Shown here: positions 1 through 12,780 of the stretch, piece after piece
Layout of the letters: each line of letters starts with the position of its first letter
Numbering within the stretch: position 1 is the stretch's first letter
Origin: Dromaius novaehollandiae
Taxonomy: Eukaryota; Chordata; Aves; Casuariiformes; Dromaiidae
Direction of reading: 5' to 3'
NCBI RefSeq assembly: GCF_036370855.1
Contig: NC_088101.1
Location: 36,107,585-36,171,584, forward strand
DNA: 64,000 nt
The notes under the pieces: generated by a model
What the model was told of the DNA's origin: nothing
Databases searched by the model: none
The model's input: only the letters and a program-made list of their open reading frames with translations
Made by a program: the position numbers and the translations under genes

Positions 1-1980
1 CTCTATAATAGTTTTTTTTTGAATTCTTTCTTAGTGAATTCAGTAGAAGAGACTGAAAAAACATTTAAAGTACCAGAAATCTAAACCCAGCATTATCTTT
101 CAGAAATCTCCTACCTGTCTGGATCAATTTATATTCAAAGATGTGGCACCCATAATCTTTAATTCAAAATCACTTCACAATGAAATACAAGTAGGTGGAG
201 GAAGGTTACGACTGTGCAGACCCCTCCCTTGGCAGCCGCAGTGGAAACAGACGTGCTGCTAAGGACAAGAAGAATGGAGACTCCAGCAGAGTACAAATAC
301 AACTACAAAAAGCTGACTTTCGTTTTAAGGCACTCACGCAAACAAACATACAGGCACTTGTGTCTACAGTTCTTACTGGGGAACATAAGCAAAGATTAAA
401 GTCAAGCTGCAGCATTTTTGCTAATGTACAGCTTCCATACAAAATCTCTGCTTTCTGGAGTTATAGCATTGGCAAAAATATCAATAAACTATCTGTGATC
501 AACATAAGCATGGAATAGTTACTTAGCAGGAATTGCCGAATTAGACCCTACATTGAACGTGGTAAATGTTACTTAACTAACCTTTGCAGTGCTGCGAAGC
601 AGGAGAGAAGTTACTATACACACCAAACACACCTGAGACGCTCAAATGAAGTGACCTGACCAAAACTGTGTAGCTGTCAAAGTGGTAGTCGTGCTCTCAG
701 TACTGTGCCAACTGTCCAATGAAGAATAAAGGGGAAAGTGTAAATTGTTCATACAATGCTTAGCAGGCAATGAGGTATTTAAAAGACAATTGCAATAAAA
801 AAGACCCTGACGTGGGTGTAAAGGATAGATCTTTGAAGTCTGACTGTGATTATAAGCTATGTGTACTTGTGCTCTGTGGAATCTTTCTATGTAAAATGTT
901 TCCAAAGATTCAATTTTTCAGAAGATAGCTATATTTAATTTTAGAATGAAGCTATTCTGAATGTCTAAGCACATATATTACTCTCTTCATTCAAAACTGG
1001 ATATTAAAAAAGATTCAATGTAGGTGAGTCAAGCTGGACTGCTGAACTTTTGGGTCCAGCCTTTGAGAACTTGACAAAGGGAAGCAAGCTAGAAAGGTAT
1101 GATTCCAACTGAATTTCTGAGTGAGGCAGCTACCTACATATATTCTCTTCAGTCTAGAAAAATGGATTTAAATTCATTCCTGTATGAATTTTAAGTGCAG
1201 ACAGATATGCAGACAGAACTTTGTATCTAACCAGTTAGATAGACAGATTTACAGAAGTTGAGACTTGTATTTTTGAAAATCTTGATCAAGAAGTGTTGTA
1301 GCAAAATGTTGCCATTAAAGTTAATAAGACTGAGATTTCTTTCATCCTCCTGAAAGATGGTCTGAAGGCTAAACTTCTGTTGAAAGCTTTAGGACTTTAT
1401 GGTACTTAGGTACATTACAAACTCTAGAGTTTCTTTTTATTCCTTTCCTCTCCTTCCCTCTCTCCAAGTTAATGAAAGTGTAAGAAACCACTAGTGATGA
1501 AAAGAAAACAGAACTGACAACTATATGAGAGAACCACAGTCTCAGAGCCCTCACAAAGGGCAATATAAATTATTAAGCATCAGGTATTAGTTAAAAACAG
1601 CATCTGACATAAGTTTTTTTCTGGAAAGTAAAGAGATACTAATTTTAAGGAAAAAATCTATCTTAGCCGGCAGTTGGGGGAAGTCCTAGAAAGTCCCCTA
1701 AGATTTTTCTAGTAAGATATATGCCACATGCCCCAGAGAGGGAATACAGGATATACAGTATGCTGGGCAACAGGGTGGGGGAATGAAATGCACTCCTTGA
1801 GGGAAGCGTGGAGCTCACGTGCTAATAATGATCTGACTAGGTCTGACCCATAGAGCTGACATTGCCCAAGTCAGAGGAAATTTAATCTTGTTTGAACTGG
1901 GACGGACTCGGTATTCTTGGGGCTCATACTTTAGCCCTTCTAGATATGGTCTCTGTAACTTTCTCTGTAGCTTATTCTCT

Positions 1981-2034
1981 CCAGCTATAAAATAGTAAAG
2001 ATAATAATACTTTATCTCAGGGGGTTATGTAAAT
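1981..2034 (+). repeat. MIR-like SINE fragment
   Basis: The stretch CTATAAAATAGTAAAGATAA followed by TAATACTTTATCTCAGGGGG resembles the 3' half of the MIR consensus (CTGTAAAATGGGGATAATAATACCTACCTCATAGGGTTG). It is old and diverged. Alignment to a repeat library is needed to fix the ends. Confidence 0.45.
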
Positions 2035-3714
2035 CTATAAATATTTGAAATATTCTAGTAATGGTGGATATATGGAAAAAAAAAAGCAAGGAAATGTATT
2101 GCCATAAATCTTTATTTATTGTAACTACTATGCTCACAGAAATGTATTTGTTTAAAAAAAAAAAGTTCTGTTGAACTCAAACTGTAATCCTTCTCATTAT
2201 CAATGCTCATTAGTTTACAACATGACTGGTCACAGGTTTCTTCTCTGTAGAAAAGACCAGATATTTTGAAAATGTATGCTACCTTGGCTTACGTTCTATT
2301 GTATGTCATTACTGAGGAAATCATTGCAAAATTGTGTTTAGAAAATAAAGATCCCTTCTGTTGAGGTTAAAATAAGGTGACAGTAAAAGGTACGCATCCT
2401 ATAGGCGTACTTTGAATTGTATTTCTCTTGTCTTCAGAATCCATAAATAGAAAAGAAATACAAGAAATGAGCATTTCTTACTAACACTGAATTTAAAGAC
2501 AGCATGTTCTCTTATATAAGCAACGTGTTTTCCATAAATTGTTTCAAGCTGTACAAATGTGTTTGCCAATCCTCAAAGCAATCATTTGCAGCTAGTTTTT
2601 TTGGATGATAATAAGATTAATGATAAAATAACATTGAAAACAATTTTAAAATAACCTTAGGGATTTAACATAAATCCATAAAAATAAGGAAATTCTGAGC
2701 TAAGGCAGCCGGAGTGTATTTAACTTAGTCTTGTTTTGCTTCTCAACTACAACACATACAATCGTTTGTTAGGAGAAAAGGGTTTAAGAACACTTGATAA
2801 AAGTACAAACCATATGTGTTATTTGAAAGAGCTGTAAGCATGGCAATGCTAAAAGGACGTTGTGTTTATCTTAATTACAAGTGGCTTTGTGTGTTTGTTA
2901 GGATGGCTAAATAATTTTAAAGAAAATATTACATATTTTATTTCTTCTGCTTATTTTTTAAAACTGTGTGACTAACATCTAGTTGTCATTATTTTTTTCC
3001 AGTGCCTCAGTTCACAGTGTAATAGTAGTCGCTGTAGTTAGATTTCAGTTTTTATGAAATAACAACTATTTATTGTTGTATAATACATCATACTGACAAG
3101 TTTAATCTTATCTTGAAAACAGTATGATCTCTGCATCTGTATACCATCTTTGCTATAAAAACATTTACAATAATTATTGTGTAAACAGGGGTTATACTTT
3201 TTCAATACAAAATATACTAGTAATTTCTTACTATCTTACATAAATGACCAAGAGAGAAAACCCGCAGAAAGACTAAACTGATATTGAAATAAATCTCCTG
3301 CTGACCAAATACTTTTTTGGAGTATGAGTATGTCTGTTTCCATCAAATAAAATTTAATCTTGGTGGGTAACTTTACAGAAACACCGAAAGAAAGAAACAC
3401 TGAAACACTGAAAGAGCATTACTATAAGTCAGTCCTCAGTCATGAAGTCCCTTTGCCATCTTAGCTTTACACCCCAAATATACAAGTTAAGATATGGGCT
3501 GTATGAGATCACTTTTTTCCTCTCTTCCTTTCACAGGTTGTCTTTATTTTGTACATTCCTCATTCTTTCAGTGCCTGACTTTGAGACCTGAGACTGATTT
3601 GCAGGAGTTTGAGAATACATAGCTACAGCTGTGTTATGCCATGTGCTCAGAAAATTTAAATTTTACTCATCTCCACTGGATATCCAAAATCAATAGATAC
3701 ATTTGGATTTAAAC

Positions 3715-3785
3715 TTCCTGTGCCTCAAATGCAAATCTGTAAAAGGGGAATAATAATATTCACCTTGCATGGTTTTTGTACTGGA
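3715..3785 (+). repeat. MIR-like SINE fragment
   Basis: TGTGCCTCAAATGCAAATCT then GTAAAAGGGGAATAATAATA, followed by TTCACCTTGCATGG, tracks the MIR core and 3' region in order. This is the clearest of the MIR-like pieces in the window. Confidence 0.6.
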
Positions 3786-4539
3786 TTTTTTTCTAAAGCA
3801 GTGTTTTTATGCCAAATTGTTTGAGCTTATTAAAGATGCAAACAAGGATAATTCAACCATGTAATTGTACTGACAGTAACAGGATATATCAACAGGCTAG
3901 AAATTTTAAATCTGCTGCGCAGACCTGCAACTTGATCTGCAGGAACAACTATTAGCAGTATTAGGTTGTAACCTTCCTGCTACAGAAAAGTCCTATGAAG
4001 CCTAGTGTGCTCACTGCAGACAGATTCTCTGAAGACTTACATTATGAAGTTCTGGCAAATCTCTGCTGAACATGTGCAAACTACAGTTTTTCATACATTC
4101 AGACAATAGCTGAATTTGGGTTGATTTTCAAAGGATGAGGATGATATTCATCCCTTAAACAAAACCCCTCCCCCTGAATTTCTAGTCTCGGCTCAAAAAT
4201 ACGTTTAGGTCAGAGTTTTCATATGAAGATCTAGCATAAGGAAAATAACATCTTTCTTTTGAGATGTATTCTTGGAAATTAATATGTTTTTGGCAGAAAT
4301 TTTTATTTAAATAAAGGCTGAGGAAGCCTCATGGGATGAAAGAAATCAGGTCAAAGAGTTAAAATTGCAAAATTACAGACAATGCAAAAAAGGGGTCTTA
4401 TAATGAGAAGTTTTGGGCAGCTATCATAATAATGATCCCACTATATTAGTCTGTAATTAGATCATTTCCTTCTGAGATGGCCAAGAAATAAATCCTTATA
4501 AATACAAGCTTATGTGACACTAGTGACAAGATAATATAA

Positions 4540-4612
4540 TGTCTTGTACAAGTCACTGCCTGAAATCCTCAGATGTAAATGTATAAAAATATAAAATAAC
4601 ACCATGGTTATG
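4540..4612 (+). repeat. Possible MIR-like SINE fragment
   Basis: ACAAGTCACTGCCTGAAATC then CTCAGATGTAAA and an AT-rich stretch with AATAACACC match the order of the MIR segment CAAGTCACTTAACCTCTGTGCCTCAG...CTGTAAAATGGGGATAATAATACC, with gaps. The match is weak. Confidence 0.35.
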
Positions 4613-4647
4613 AATGAATAAAGCTTTGCAACACCACCTTCTGAAGT

Positions 4648-4732
4648 AGGCAGACAGATAAATGAGGCAAGGTTAGGTGAAACAATACGCCCCAGATCTC
4701 ACATCAGTGGAAGTATCGAAAGAGAATCCAAA
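4648..4732 (-). repeat. MIR-like SINE fragment, reverse orientation
   Basis: On the plus strand CAGATAAATGAGGCAAGGTT, AGGTGA, CGCCCCAGATCTCACATCAG and TGGAAGTATC follow in order the reverse complement of MIR (CAGATGAGGAAACTGAGGC...GAGGTTAAGTGACTTGCCCAAGGTCACACAGCTAGTAAGTGG). It lies only about 40 bp from the previous plus-strand fragment. Confidence 0.55.
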
Positions 4733-5936
4733 AATGCTTTATGCCAGGCCCCAATCTAATCACTAGGTACCCATCAGAGACTGGATGTTTAAACACCTGA
4801 GTCATAGAAATTAAAGATATATTCATCCCTCTCGTACTTAGAGTTGGGGATATAGAAATCTGGAAACTGTGAGCTGTAACATACCATTTCAGAAACCAGT
4901 ACTTCCTGAAGTGATATTACACATCGATGTCTCAGACAGTGTTGACTGAATTTGTGACATCACTTTGCCAATACAATGTCATCAGTTTAGCTAGGTGCCA
5001 TAAACCTTGTGGAAACCAAAGACTTTGCAGAACTTAGTGCTGTGCTGAAAGAGGCTGAACATAACAGTCTGTGCAAAATATTACAGGAACAGCAGGGCAT
5101 AACCCTGTATTTAGATTGCTCTGCACTGTAAAAGTGTCTTTTGACCTTTCTGGAGAAAGCTGTAGTTCTTCCTTTGTTTATGGGAAGCCTCTGAAATTCA
5201 GGCAGAGCCGCAACGTGGAGCTGAAGAAGTGCCTTTTCTTTGTCTCACAGAATTCTGCTCTAGTGTGGCTGAGGCATAAATTGTTTTAAACCCAGCATTT
5301 CCCACCTATTGCTTGCATTCTTTGTATAACGGTGGAATCAAAGGCTCCAGTTCAACCAGAAAGGATGGGCTGGCCAAACAGCTCATGACTGAGAAGGAGG
5401 AATGGCATTTGCCTTCTCCCCCTTTCTTTCTACTCCTGGCCATGCTCCTCTGACAGTTCAGTTTGGGCCAATGCTGGCATCTCTATGATGTGCCTGAATT
5501 CACTGATCTGGCAGCAAACTAATTCTGCAATGAGAATTTTGACAGTGAACAAAGTGATTCAATTCAAGGAAAGATCCAGTGAGAAGAACAGCTAGCACAG
5601 GGCAAAAAGTAGCATCATGTAGCCAGGAGGATGGTGGAGCAGGGATGAGGATGGAGGGGAGAGCAAACTCTCCTTTTCAGCAGCAGTGAATCTTTGGTTC
5701 AGCTTAGCCATTCGTAAAGCTGTGGTCCAAGGCTAGGCTAAACCAACAGCTTTTATTCTGCTAGGAGCTGTGGGAACAGACATTTGAGGGAGACAGGTAG
5801 AGAGATTTAGACTGAATATCTTTGAGAATTTCTTCTACTCTATCACTTTGACCCAGGATATATGTTTGGGGACAGAATAACCCCTATCATGAATGTCCTG
5901 TTATTATTTTAGTCTCTTTGTTCAATTATATTGCAG

Positions 5937-6087
5937 TAGTGGCGTATCAGAATTCAGCCCTGTTCCTGATGGTGGCTTATCTTCAAAGATTAAAAGAAAA
6001 AAAAGGAAATATTCAGAAATCAGATCATCAGATGAAATATATATAGGAAGTGCTGAAATGCCTGAAAATGAAACTCTTGATGTTGTT
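5937..6087 (+). pseudogene. Exon-like segment with splice sites, unidentified
   Basis: A pyrimidine-rich stretch ending in TTGCAG (5931-5936) precedes an open 50-codon stretch that ends at a GTGAGC donor-like site (6088-6093). The peptide is hydrophilic and protein-like: it contains a basic cluster (KIKRKKRKYSE) followed by an acidic part (SAEMPENETLD). The open frame itself runs from 5893 to 6264. I do not recognise the protein. It could be a lone exon of an unannotated gene, a relic of a lost gene, or a chance open frame with plausible flanks. No partner exon was found nearby. Confidence 0.3.
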
Positions 6088-6444
6088 GTGAGCATCCCTA
6101 ATTTAGTCCTCTTGTGTTGGGTGCCTTATGGTACCTTATTCAATGGCATGATTATCTTTCCTGCAGCTTTCCTGCAGCTTCATCTTTCAGTGAATGGAAT
6201 TGACAGAAACTCTTATAATGAATGCCCTAGGAAAAACCATGAAGAAATAGAAAATTCTATGTAGACTTCATATGCTGGGCAATAAGTAGGTCACTAGTTG
6301 AATGATGAAGACTAAATATTCTACAGCTACCTCATTCTCTGAACATAGTCAGTTCTGTACTTAAAGGTAGACTCTGGGGGAAAAAGTAGTTTTTAACTAT
6401 AGAACTAAAGACATTATCACAACGCTTGCACAGAATGGGGCTGA

Positions 6445-6557
6445 ATGACAATTGTATAAGCAACCTCAATTTTGGCAATACCTGGCTTTAGGAATGCTTG
6501 ATTTTGCCATCTTAATTGTGTGGGTGGGGCCTGCACAATTGCTTATATGTCATTAAC
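6445..6557. repeat. Imperfect inverted repeat, about 110 bp
   Basis: The left arm ATGACAATTGTATAAGCAA (about 6445-6463) is the reverse complement, with a 4-base gap, of the right arm TTGCTTATATGTCATT (about 6540-6555). The size would suit a degraded MITE-like element, but no target-site duplication is evident. Confidence 0.3.
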
Positions 6558-6610
6558 ATTATGGAAGTGAATAACCATTCAAACATCTTCCCTATGTGTA
6601 TTGTGTTCTT

Positions 6611-6711
6611 TAGTCCATGAGGATTAAATCCTCCATGAGGTTAACTCCTCCTCTAGGAGTTAACTCCTCCTAGTCCATGAGGATCCTCATGAGGATTAAC
6701 TCCTCTCTAGG
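6611..6711. repeat. Cluster of palindromes and duplicated CATGAGGA motifs
   Basis: TAGTCCATGAGGAT occurs twice (6611 and 6671). Between and around these lie a stem-loop with arms TTAACTCCT and AGGAGTTAA (6641-6663, 5-base loop), a perfect 16-base palindrome CATGAGGATCCTCATG (6676-6691) and two more TAACTCCTC copies. The block is built from a few short modules repeated in both orientations. Confidence 0.75.
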
Positions 6712-8477
6712 CAAAGCTTCAAAAGGGAAAATTATGTACTATTAAAACAACTTGTCTTGGAGCTTCATATGTTCACTTAGATCTTAATCAAGCTGTTATT
6801 TTTATTAAAATATTCTGAAGTGAATTCAGATTTCATAAATGTAGATTTTTTTTCTGAGCTGCATTTGCATGCAAAGCAAGTTAGAAATGTGCATACAGCT
6901 TAATGGGACTTACTAGTTTCCATAGTATTTGTTTACAGTTTCTTCAGTGAGTCAGCTGGAGACCCTAGTGATCTCAAAACTGTTTGCCCCATTTATTTCT
7001 CTGGTATTTCATGAAATTCCAGTTGTAAGAGAGCCTCCTGCTAAGTCTTCTGTGTACAACTTTTCAAGATTGTGAAAAAGGCACATTAGAATCTCAGTTG
7101 AACTGGCAAAACAAAATGAAGCAGCTTAGGATAAAGCTCCTACTGCATGCAGAAGTCCCATTTTTTGTGGCTAGGTATTGCAATGTTCTCACAATAAGGA
7201 TGTGAGATTTTTGGCATCCTTATTTTTCATTTCTGTTAATTTAAAACCCATCCTTCATATTTACCTAATATAGCTAGCTTTTTTTAAATTGAGCTTTGTA
7301 ATAACTGTCACCTGTATCCTTATAAACTAAGAAATAATACAATTTCTATACTCTGCTTCTGTGGCCTTTCAGTATCTATTTAATGGTAAGTTTTGTATAC
7401 AGAAACATACAGTAATCTTCAACTTAAGCTAAAATAGAAACAATCCTCTCCCCTCTTCTGCATCCACTTATGCCAAACCTTCTTTCCAGGATTAATTTTG
7501 CTCCTGACCTCTATTACCATTAAAGTGCATTTGTGATGAAATAGCCTACAACGTATAATATATTCAGGACATTATACACTAGGCAGTAAGCCACAGGAGG
7601 AGGCTGATAATCTATAGATTCCTCTCCTCAGAGTGTTCCAGTTACTTTCATCCACACAACAATCTTCAGTGCTATATGTGATAGCTAATATTTTATCATA
7701 TTTCTTATGTTTGTTTTTCTCTCAGTTCATTGCTGACTCAGTCCCAATTGCCTTTTCTCTGCTCTCCACCGAATGCCTTCTAATTTTCATCTCTTTTTTA
7801 TCAATACTTCTTCCTCATATATTTAGCATAATGATGTGAAAAATGCATGACAGTTTTCCCTTTAGGGGACCATTGTGAGTTTGTAAGGTTGTAATGGCTT
7901 TAAAAAGATGCAGATGATATGCCTTCAGGATATTTGATAGCTCCTGGCTGCCCACAGTACAATGCCTGGTATCATTACATTGTAGGAATGCCTAAAGCCA
8001 GTTTCAGTTCTCACTTATACCCTTCGAATCTAGAGTAACTGACTTCTGATTTATAGGGATGTGAACAAGAATGGAAATTAGCCAATAGCTAATAGTTCCT
8101 CTTGATGGTACTATTATGCATTATGCCACTCAACTATGGGTTCCTTTTGCAATTACTATTCCAACTACAGAGTTGCTGAATACATCTGATGCATCAAAAT
8201 ATATTATTAAAAAAATTACAGAATTAGCTTGTTGGTATTGCTGTTTAAACAGTCTTGCTTAAAAATGCCAGTGAGAAGAACGACGATGTCTATAAAATAT
8301 TGTTTTTGTGATGGAATGCAAAATGACCATCTGAGATAGTTGTGAAAAACAGCACTATACTTATAGAAAGAACAAAATATAAAGGAAATAAACTCCTGAA
8401 TGGAGGCAATCCTAAAACACTCAAGAGTCCCAGGAAACAATGTTCTCCAAATGATGTTTAAAACAGGGAAGGATACA

Positions 8478-8640
8478 GTCACAGAATCATGGAATGGTTG
8501 AGGCTGGAAGGCAGCTCTGGAGATCATCTAGTCCAACCCCTGCCTGTTCAAAGCAGGGGCACCCAGAGCAGGGTGCTCAGCGCTGGGTCCACCTAGGTTC
8601 TAACTATCTCCAAGGATGGAGACTCCACAACTTCTTTGGT
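8478..8640 (-). mobile_element. CR1 LINE 3' fragment
   Basis: On the plus strand the segment begins CACAGAATCATGGAATGG and continues with GAGGCTGGAAGGCAG, GGAGATCATCTAGTCCAACC and CAAGGATGGAGACTCCACAA. This is the reverse complement of the 3' end of the CR1 retrotransposon of birds and other sauropsids. It is 5'-truncated, as most CR1 copies are, and cannot move. Confidence 0.93.
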
Positions 8641-11600
8641 TCCCCCCACTACAATTTTTGGAATAGCTCATAACAACAGCTAAATAGAAAACAGTCAAAA
8701 ATACTGTTTTGCCAAGAGTTTTAGGAAACATTCATTGATATCTTCCTAAACAAAATTCCTACCTTCAATTGCCTCAGGTAGGCTAAACCTTGTAGACCAA
8801 TTATAGCTGACACTGTAAGGGTGTATTACATGGGAAATGGATGGTAAAGTTGCTTCCTTATTTGCTTGCTCCAGCAGAGCTGTTTTAGAATACTTGTTTC
8901 CATTTTCTCCATTTGCTGTCTCTAGTGACCTTGAAAGTATGATGGGCCAAACTCTGTGCTGTCATATATGGGATTGCTAGCACTAATATTAATGAGTCTT
9001 TTTTCAGTGATCTTGACAAAGACTTTGGTCCAGGGTCTCCCAGCAATGCTACAGAAGTCATGCACCTGCCCCATCTTCATTCAGTGAGTGCATCACAAAC
9101 TCAGGCTTAAATGTTCCATGGAGCACAGAAGTATAACTTTTTGGAAAAACTAAAACAAATAAAGCTTTTCTTCTCTTTGACAGATAAATGGCTAAGCAGA
9201 TTAAAATGTAGCTGAAAAAGATTTGCTTGTAAAACTAGTAATAAGATTGTAGAGTATTTTGCCTATGAGTAATGGATTGGAATCCATAATTATTGGCCAG
9301 AAAGTTGTTTTTGTTAATCTGCATCACTGTAGCACCCCCTCCCCCCTATCATGTTGAGGGTCCTGTTATGCCATCACCAGAGGAAGACACCCATTCCCCC
9401 CCTTCATAAAAACCCCTCACAGTCTATAAACAAGAGAAGCACAGGGAGGCCTCTAGGGATATAAAATAAAGACTTTTAAAAGGAGATAGGGGCCTGCCAG
9501 GGCCCAAAAGACTTGAATCCAGATTTTCCAAAATTCCAAATTGTTTTAGCATAACTTGAGCACTTACTTCAGAGCCACATCTAATTTGAAAATTGACTTC
9601 CTGTTTTTCTCAAGGTCTTGCTAAGTATCTTCAAAAAATTAAAACTAAGTATTGCCAGCTCTACCAACAACTTTACCTCTAGTGGTATTCCATGAATAAC
9701 ATTTACTAAACAAAGTAAAGCAAAAAAGTAATAAATTCAACTTTTCTTCTTTCTCCCACTGTGCAGTCCACTCCCTTCCATGGAGTTCAGCTCCCGGTCC
9801 AGACCACCCACATTATGAATGAATGCTCTGATGTTGCCCTCCAACCACCTGGAACTGGATAGCTGCCTTTTAAAATAGACTACACCCTCTTTTACTTCCT
9901 AATGTCTCAGGTATATATTTCGATACTTAAACACTTTACAGACAGGAGTAATACTCAGTCTACTGCTGTAATTATTGCTAAAAAGTTTACCATCTGAGGA
10001 AAAGGAAAAATACAGAAAACAGTATCAGCACACCAAATTTTCAGTAAAGTAGTATCATACCTCATTATCCATTTCAGCCCAGCCAGAAAGTCAAGCTTAA
10101 TACTGAACCCGAGGAATCAGACTTGAACACCTATAATTCCTGTGATTCTGGAGCCTGTAGAATTTTGAGGGTATACAACCTTTTGGTTCAAAAGACTGGG
10201 TGTTACCTGCTTGTGTTTTAGGAGAAACTCTGGTTTCTTGAATCTGTACAACACCCTGGTGATTTAGGCCTCCCTCACATATCTGCCCACAAATCGGAAA
10301 ATAGATGTTCTTGAGAATTTACGTATTTTTAGTCATTGCTGTCACTCACACTACAGTTAGACTTGGGATAAGAAACTTAAGCGGCAGTAGGGGGACCCTA
10401 AGGCTAGTAGTATCATTCTTACGACCTCTGTTGGATAGAGATAATATTGAAGGGAATGTCCAAGCTTGATGAGGACCGCACAAGAGACCTGAGATGATTT
10501 GTGAAGAGAGGGATCGGTGAGGTATCTCTGTCTCACAGATCTATAGGTGACTGTAGTTTCCTAACTCCTTGGCTCACTGAGAACAGCAAACAGGGTATAA
10601 TGATCTAATTATGATATAATTGTCAAAGATACTTAAATGGTCCATTCCCATCTACCTAAAAACTTCAGAGATTAGTTCTGGGAGGGAAGTTACAATCTGT
10701 GTTCTGGAAAAGAAAGAACTTTAATTTTATATGAGCTGAAAGCGTATCTGGCTGCTAAAAGGGCCAGAGAGAAGTGGCCTGCTTAAGGAATCATGGAGAC
10801 AAACTGGTGAAAAATAGCAACTATCTCTGGAAGTACCATAAGACCGTATGAGATTCTACCTAAGAGTCTCAATTTCTAGACAGTGCCCCAGGATCAGCAA
10901 CCATGTAATCAGTTCACCACTCCTCCACTCCCAGCCTTTGTTACAACCAGAGAAAACATCAGAAATTTTAAAGGAGAATTTCTTCTAGTGATATGCAGTG
11001 CAGAAGGGAGAGAATTAAAGAAAGCAAGAAACTGTTGATCAGGACCTCATCAAAAGTGAAATACCGATCAGCGTCTAAATACATAAATGAAGGATCATTT
11101 ACTGTAAATGATGTACTTTGATCTTTGAGTCAAATTCAACACTGGCGTAACAGCATTAATAGACCCAAAGGATTTGTTTGGCTTTTATTTGTTAAATGTT
11201 CTCATCCTGTTTCTGGAAAAAAATATGTGATAACAGACTTGCAATGTGCTTGATTTACATTCTTAAAGTTTATTATGGCCCAACCTAGCCCACATTCACA
11301 TTCCAGTGTCTCCTCCTGAATAAACTGAAGCACCTTCCAGATGTGGTTGATATACTGATTATATTTCTGCACTGCAAAAGTAGTATCAAAATTTGTTAAT
11401 CACAAGCACGAGTTTTTATTTAATTTAGGTTTTTGCCTTCCAGTAAACGCAGTTTTTCATAGTGACAAAGCCAGTTTTACAAGGTTTAAACTGGAAGCTC
11501 TTTGAGGTTAATCTCCTGCCAGTATGGGAGGATCCACTCCCCACTGTGGTAGCATCAGTAGGAGACTGGAGTTGAGAGAACTGCAGAACAGCATTAAGCT

Positions 11601-12750
11601 AATTTCACATGAGCTGAATGAAAGGGAGGTGGAGAAGCACAAACAAACTTGCAATTTTCTGAATTAATCCTTCATTTTGCCTCACCTTATCTTTTTTTTT
11701 TTTTTTTTAGATGAAAAACTCTATGGGATAAAGAACTGTCTACGTTTTGGGATTTGTGCAGTATCAAGTACACTGTCATCAAAAGAATTATAATTCGGTA
11801 GTGATGACACAATGCCAGCTATGAAGGATTTATCTAGAGACAGAAAGAAAAATATTTAAAAATGTATCAGCACCTTTTCTAATGTGTTTTTAGGTAAAAC
11901 TCAGTTCGCTTTACAGACAGTGCTTTAGAAAATGCTAGCTATTCATAGGCCTAATATTTTAAAATTTTTCCTTTCATTGTTCATGCTGGATGCTCAACAA
12001 TATTTAAAAATGAGTTAATTAATAAAATGTTTGCAAATATGTCTAAAAGCATAACCTGTTTTCCTGGACTAGATAGAGTCTTATTGCAACACTGGATTTT
12101 AAGCAGCATTCCACTGTGTTCCATTGAATTCTTTGGAAAAGATTCCTAAGTGAGAAACTCAAAAATGCTAGCCTCATCAATTTTTAGAGCCAGTATGTTT
12201 CTCTTTACTTCATGGCTGCCAAGAGCTTTCAGCCACTAAGAACATACACACTTGCATATACTCAGTTCACTTGCACAAATATATACCATTGAGATAGCCA
12301 GTAGTTACCAGATACTAACATAACTATTACACAAAATATCAATAAGGTGGTCCCTCAGATCCTAAAAGACCACCCATATACGTAGTTTAATTATACAGGG
12401 TAGCTAACATATTGTAAGGCAAACTTTATTAGGTTAACTGCCTTCTGAAGGAAAGAAGATTAAAAAAAATCTTTCTAAAAATACGAACATCAATTTAACA
12501 CACAGTGTAAATTTGACTGACCTTATTCCTGTGCACTTCTCTTTATGGAATGATACTTGCTCCCATGCCAACCTGAGATGAGTCTGCTGATACAATATTG
12601 TGATAATATATGTTTATTTACAGTACCTGGAAATACAGTCCTGCATTTCAAATATATTTTTCATAAGGGATTATTTTTCCTTTTGTATCACTCAGACTTT
12701 CTTTTTGCACTTTCTCCAGTATATTGCTATGTGAGCTGCACGAAGATTTT
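8641..12750. other. Intergenic DNA, no gene seen
   Basis: No open frame of note and no recognised repeat. A poly-T run at about 11691-11709 ends in TAG and looks like either a splice-acceptor tract or a reversed A-tail, but nothing coding follows it. A short C-rich patch occurs at 9335-9400. Confidence 0.6.
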
Positions 12751-12780
12751 CAATACTAACCTTTATGAAATGGATTGCTT

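Larger units (their letters stand above)
1..5936. other. AT-rich intergenic DNA without a recognisable gene
   Basis: No coding exon, RNA gene or young transposon is recognised apart from the MIR-like fragments listed separately. A plus-strand open frame at 195-518 (107 codons) has no recognised similarity, no clear splice sites and ordinary intergenic composition, so I treat it as chance. A duplicated GAAACACTGAAA-like motif occurs near 3380-3410. Confidence 0.6.
6270..8477. other. Intergenic DNA, no gene seen
   Basis: Apart from a palindromic cluster near 6.61-6.71 kb and an imperfect inverted repeat at 6445-6557, both listed separately, nothing is recognised. The open frame 7633-7839 is short, hydrophobic and without flanking signals. 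Confidence 0.6.

Noticed and set aside
195..518. 107-codon plus-strand open frame near the window start
   Set aside because: No recognised similarity, no splice or initiation context, and overlapping open frames on both strands point to chance.
10384..10402. CTCF-like GGCAGTAGGGGGACC
   Set aside because: It misses the conserved GGC part of the core and is clearly weaker than the 39,150 site.
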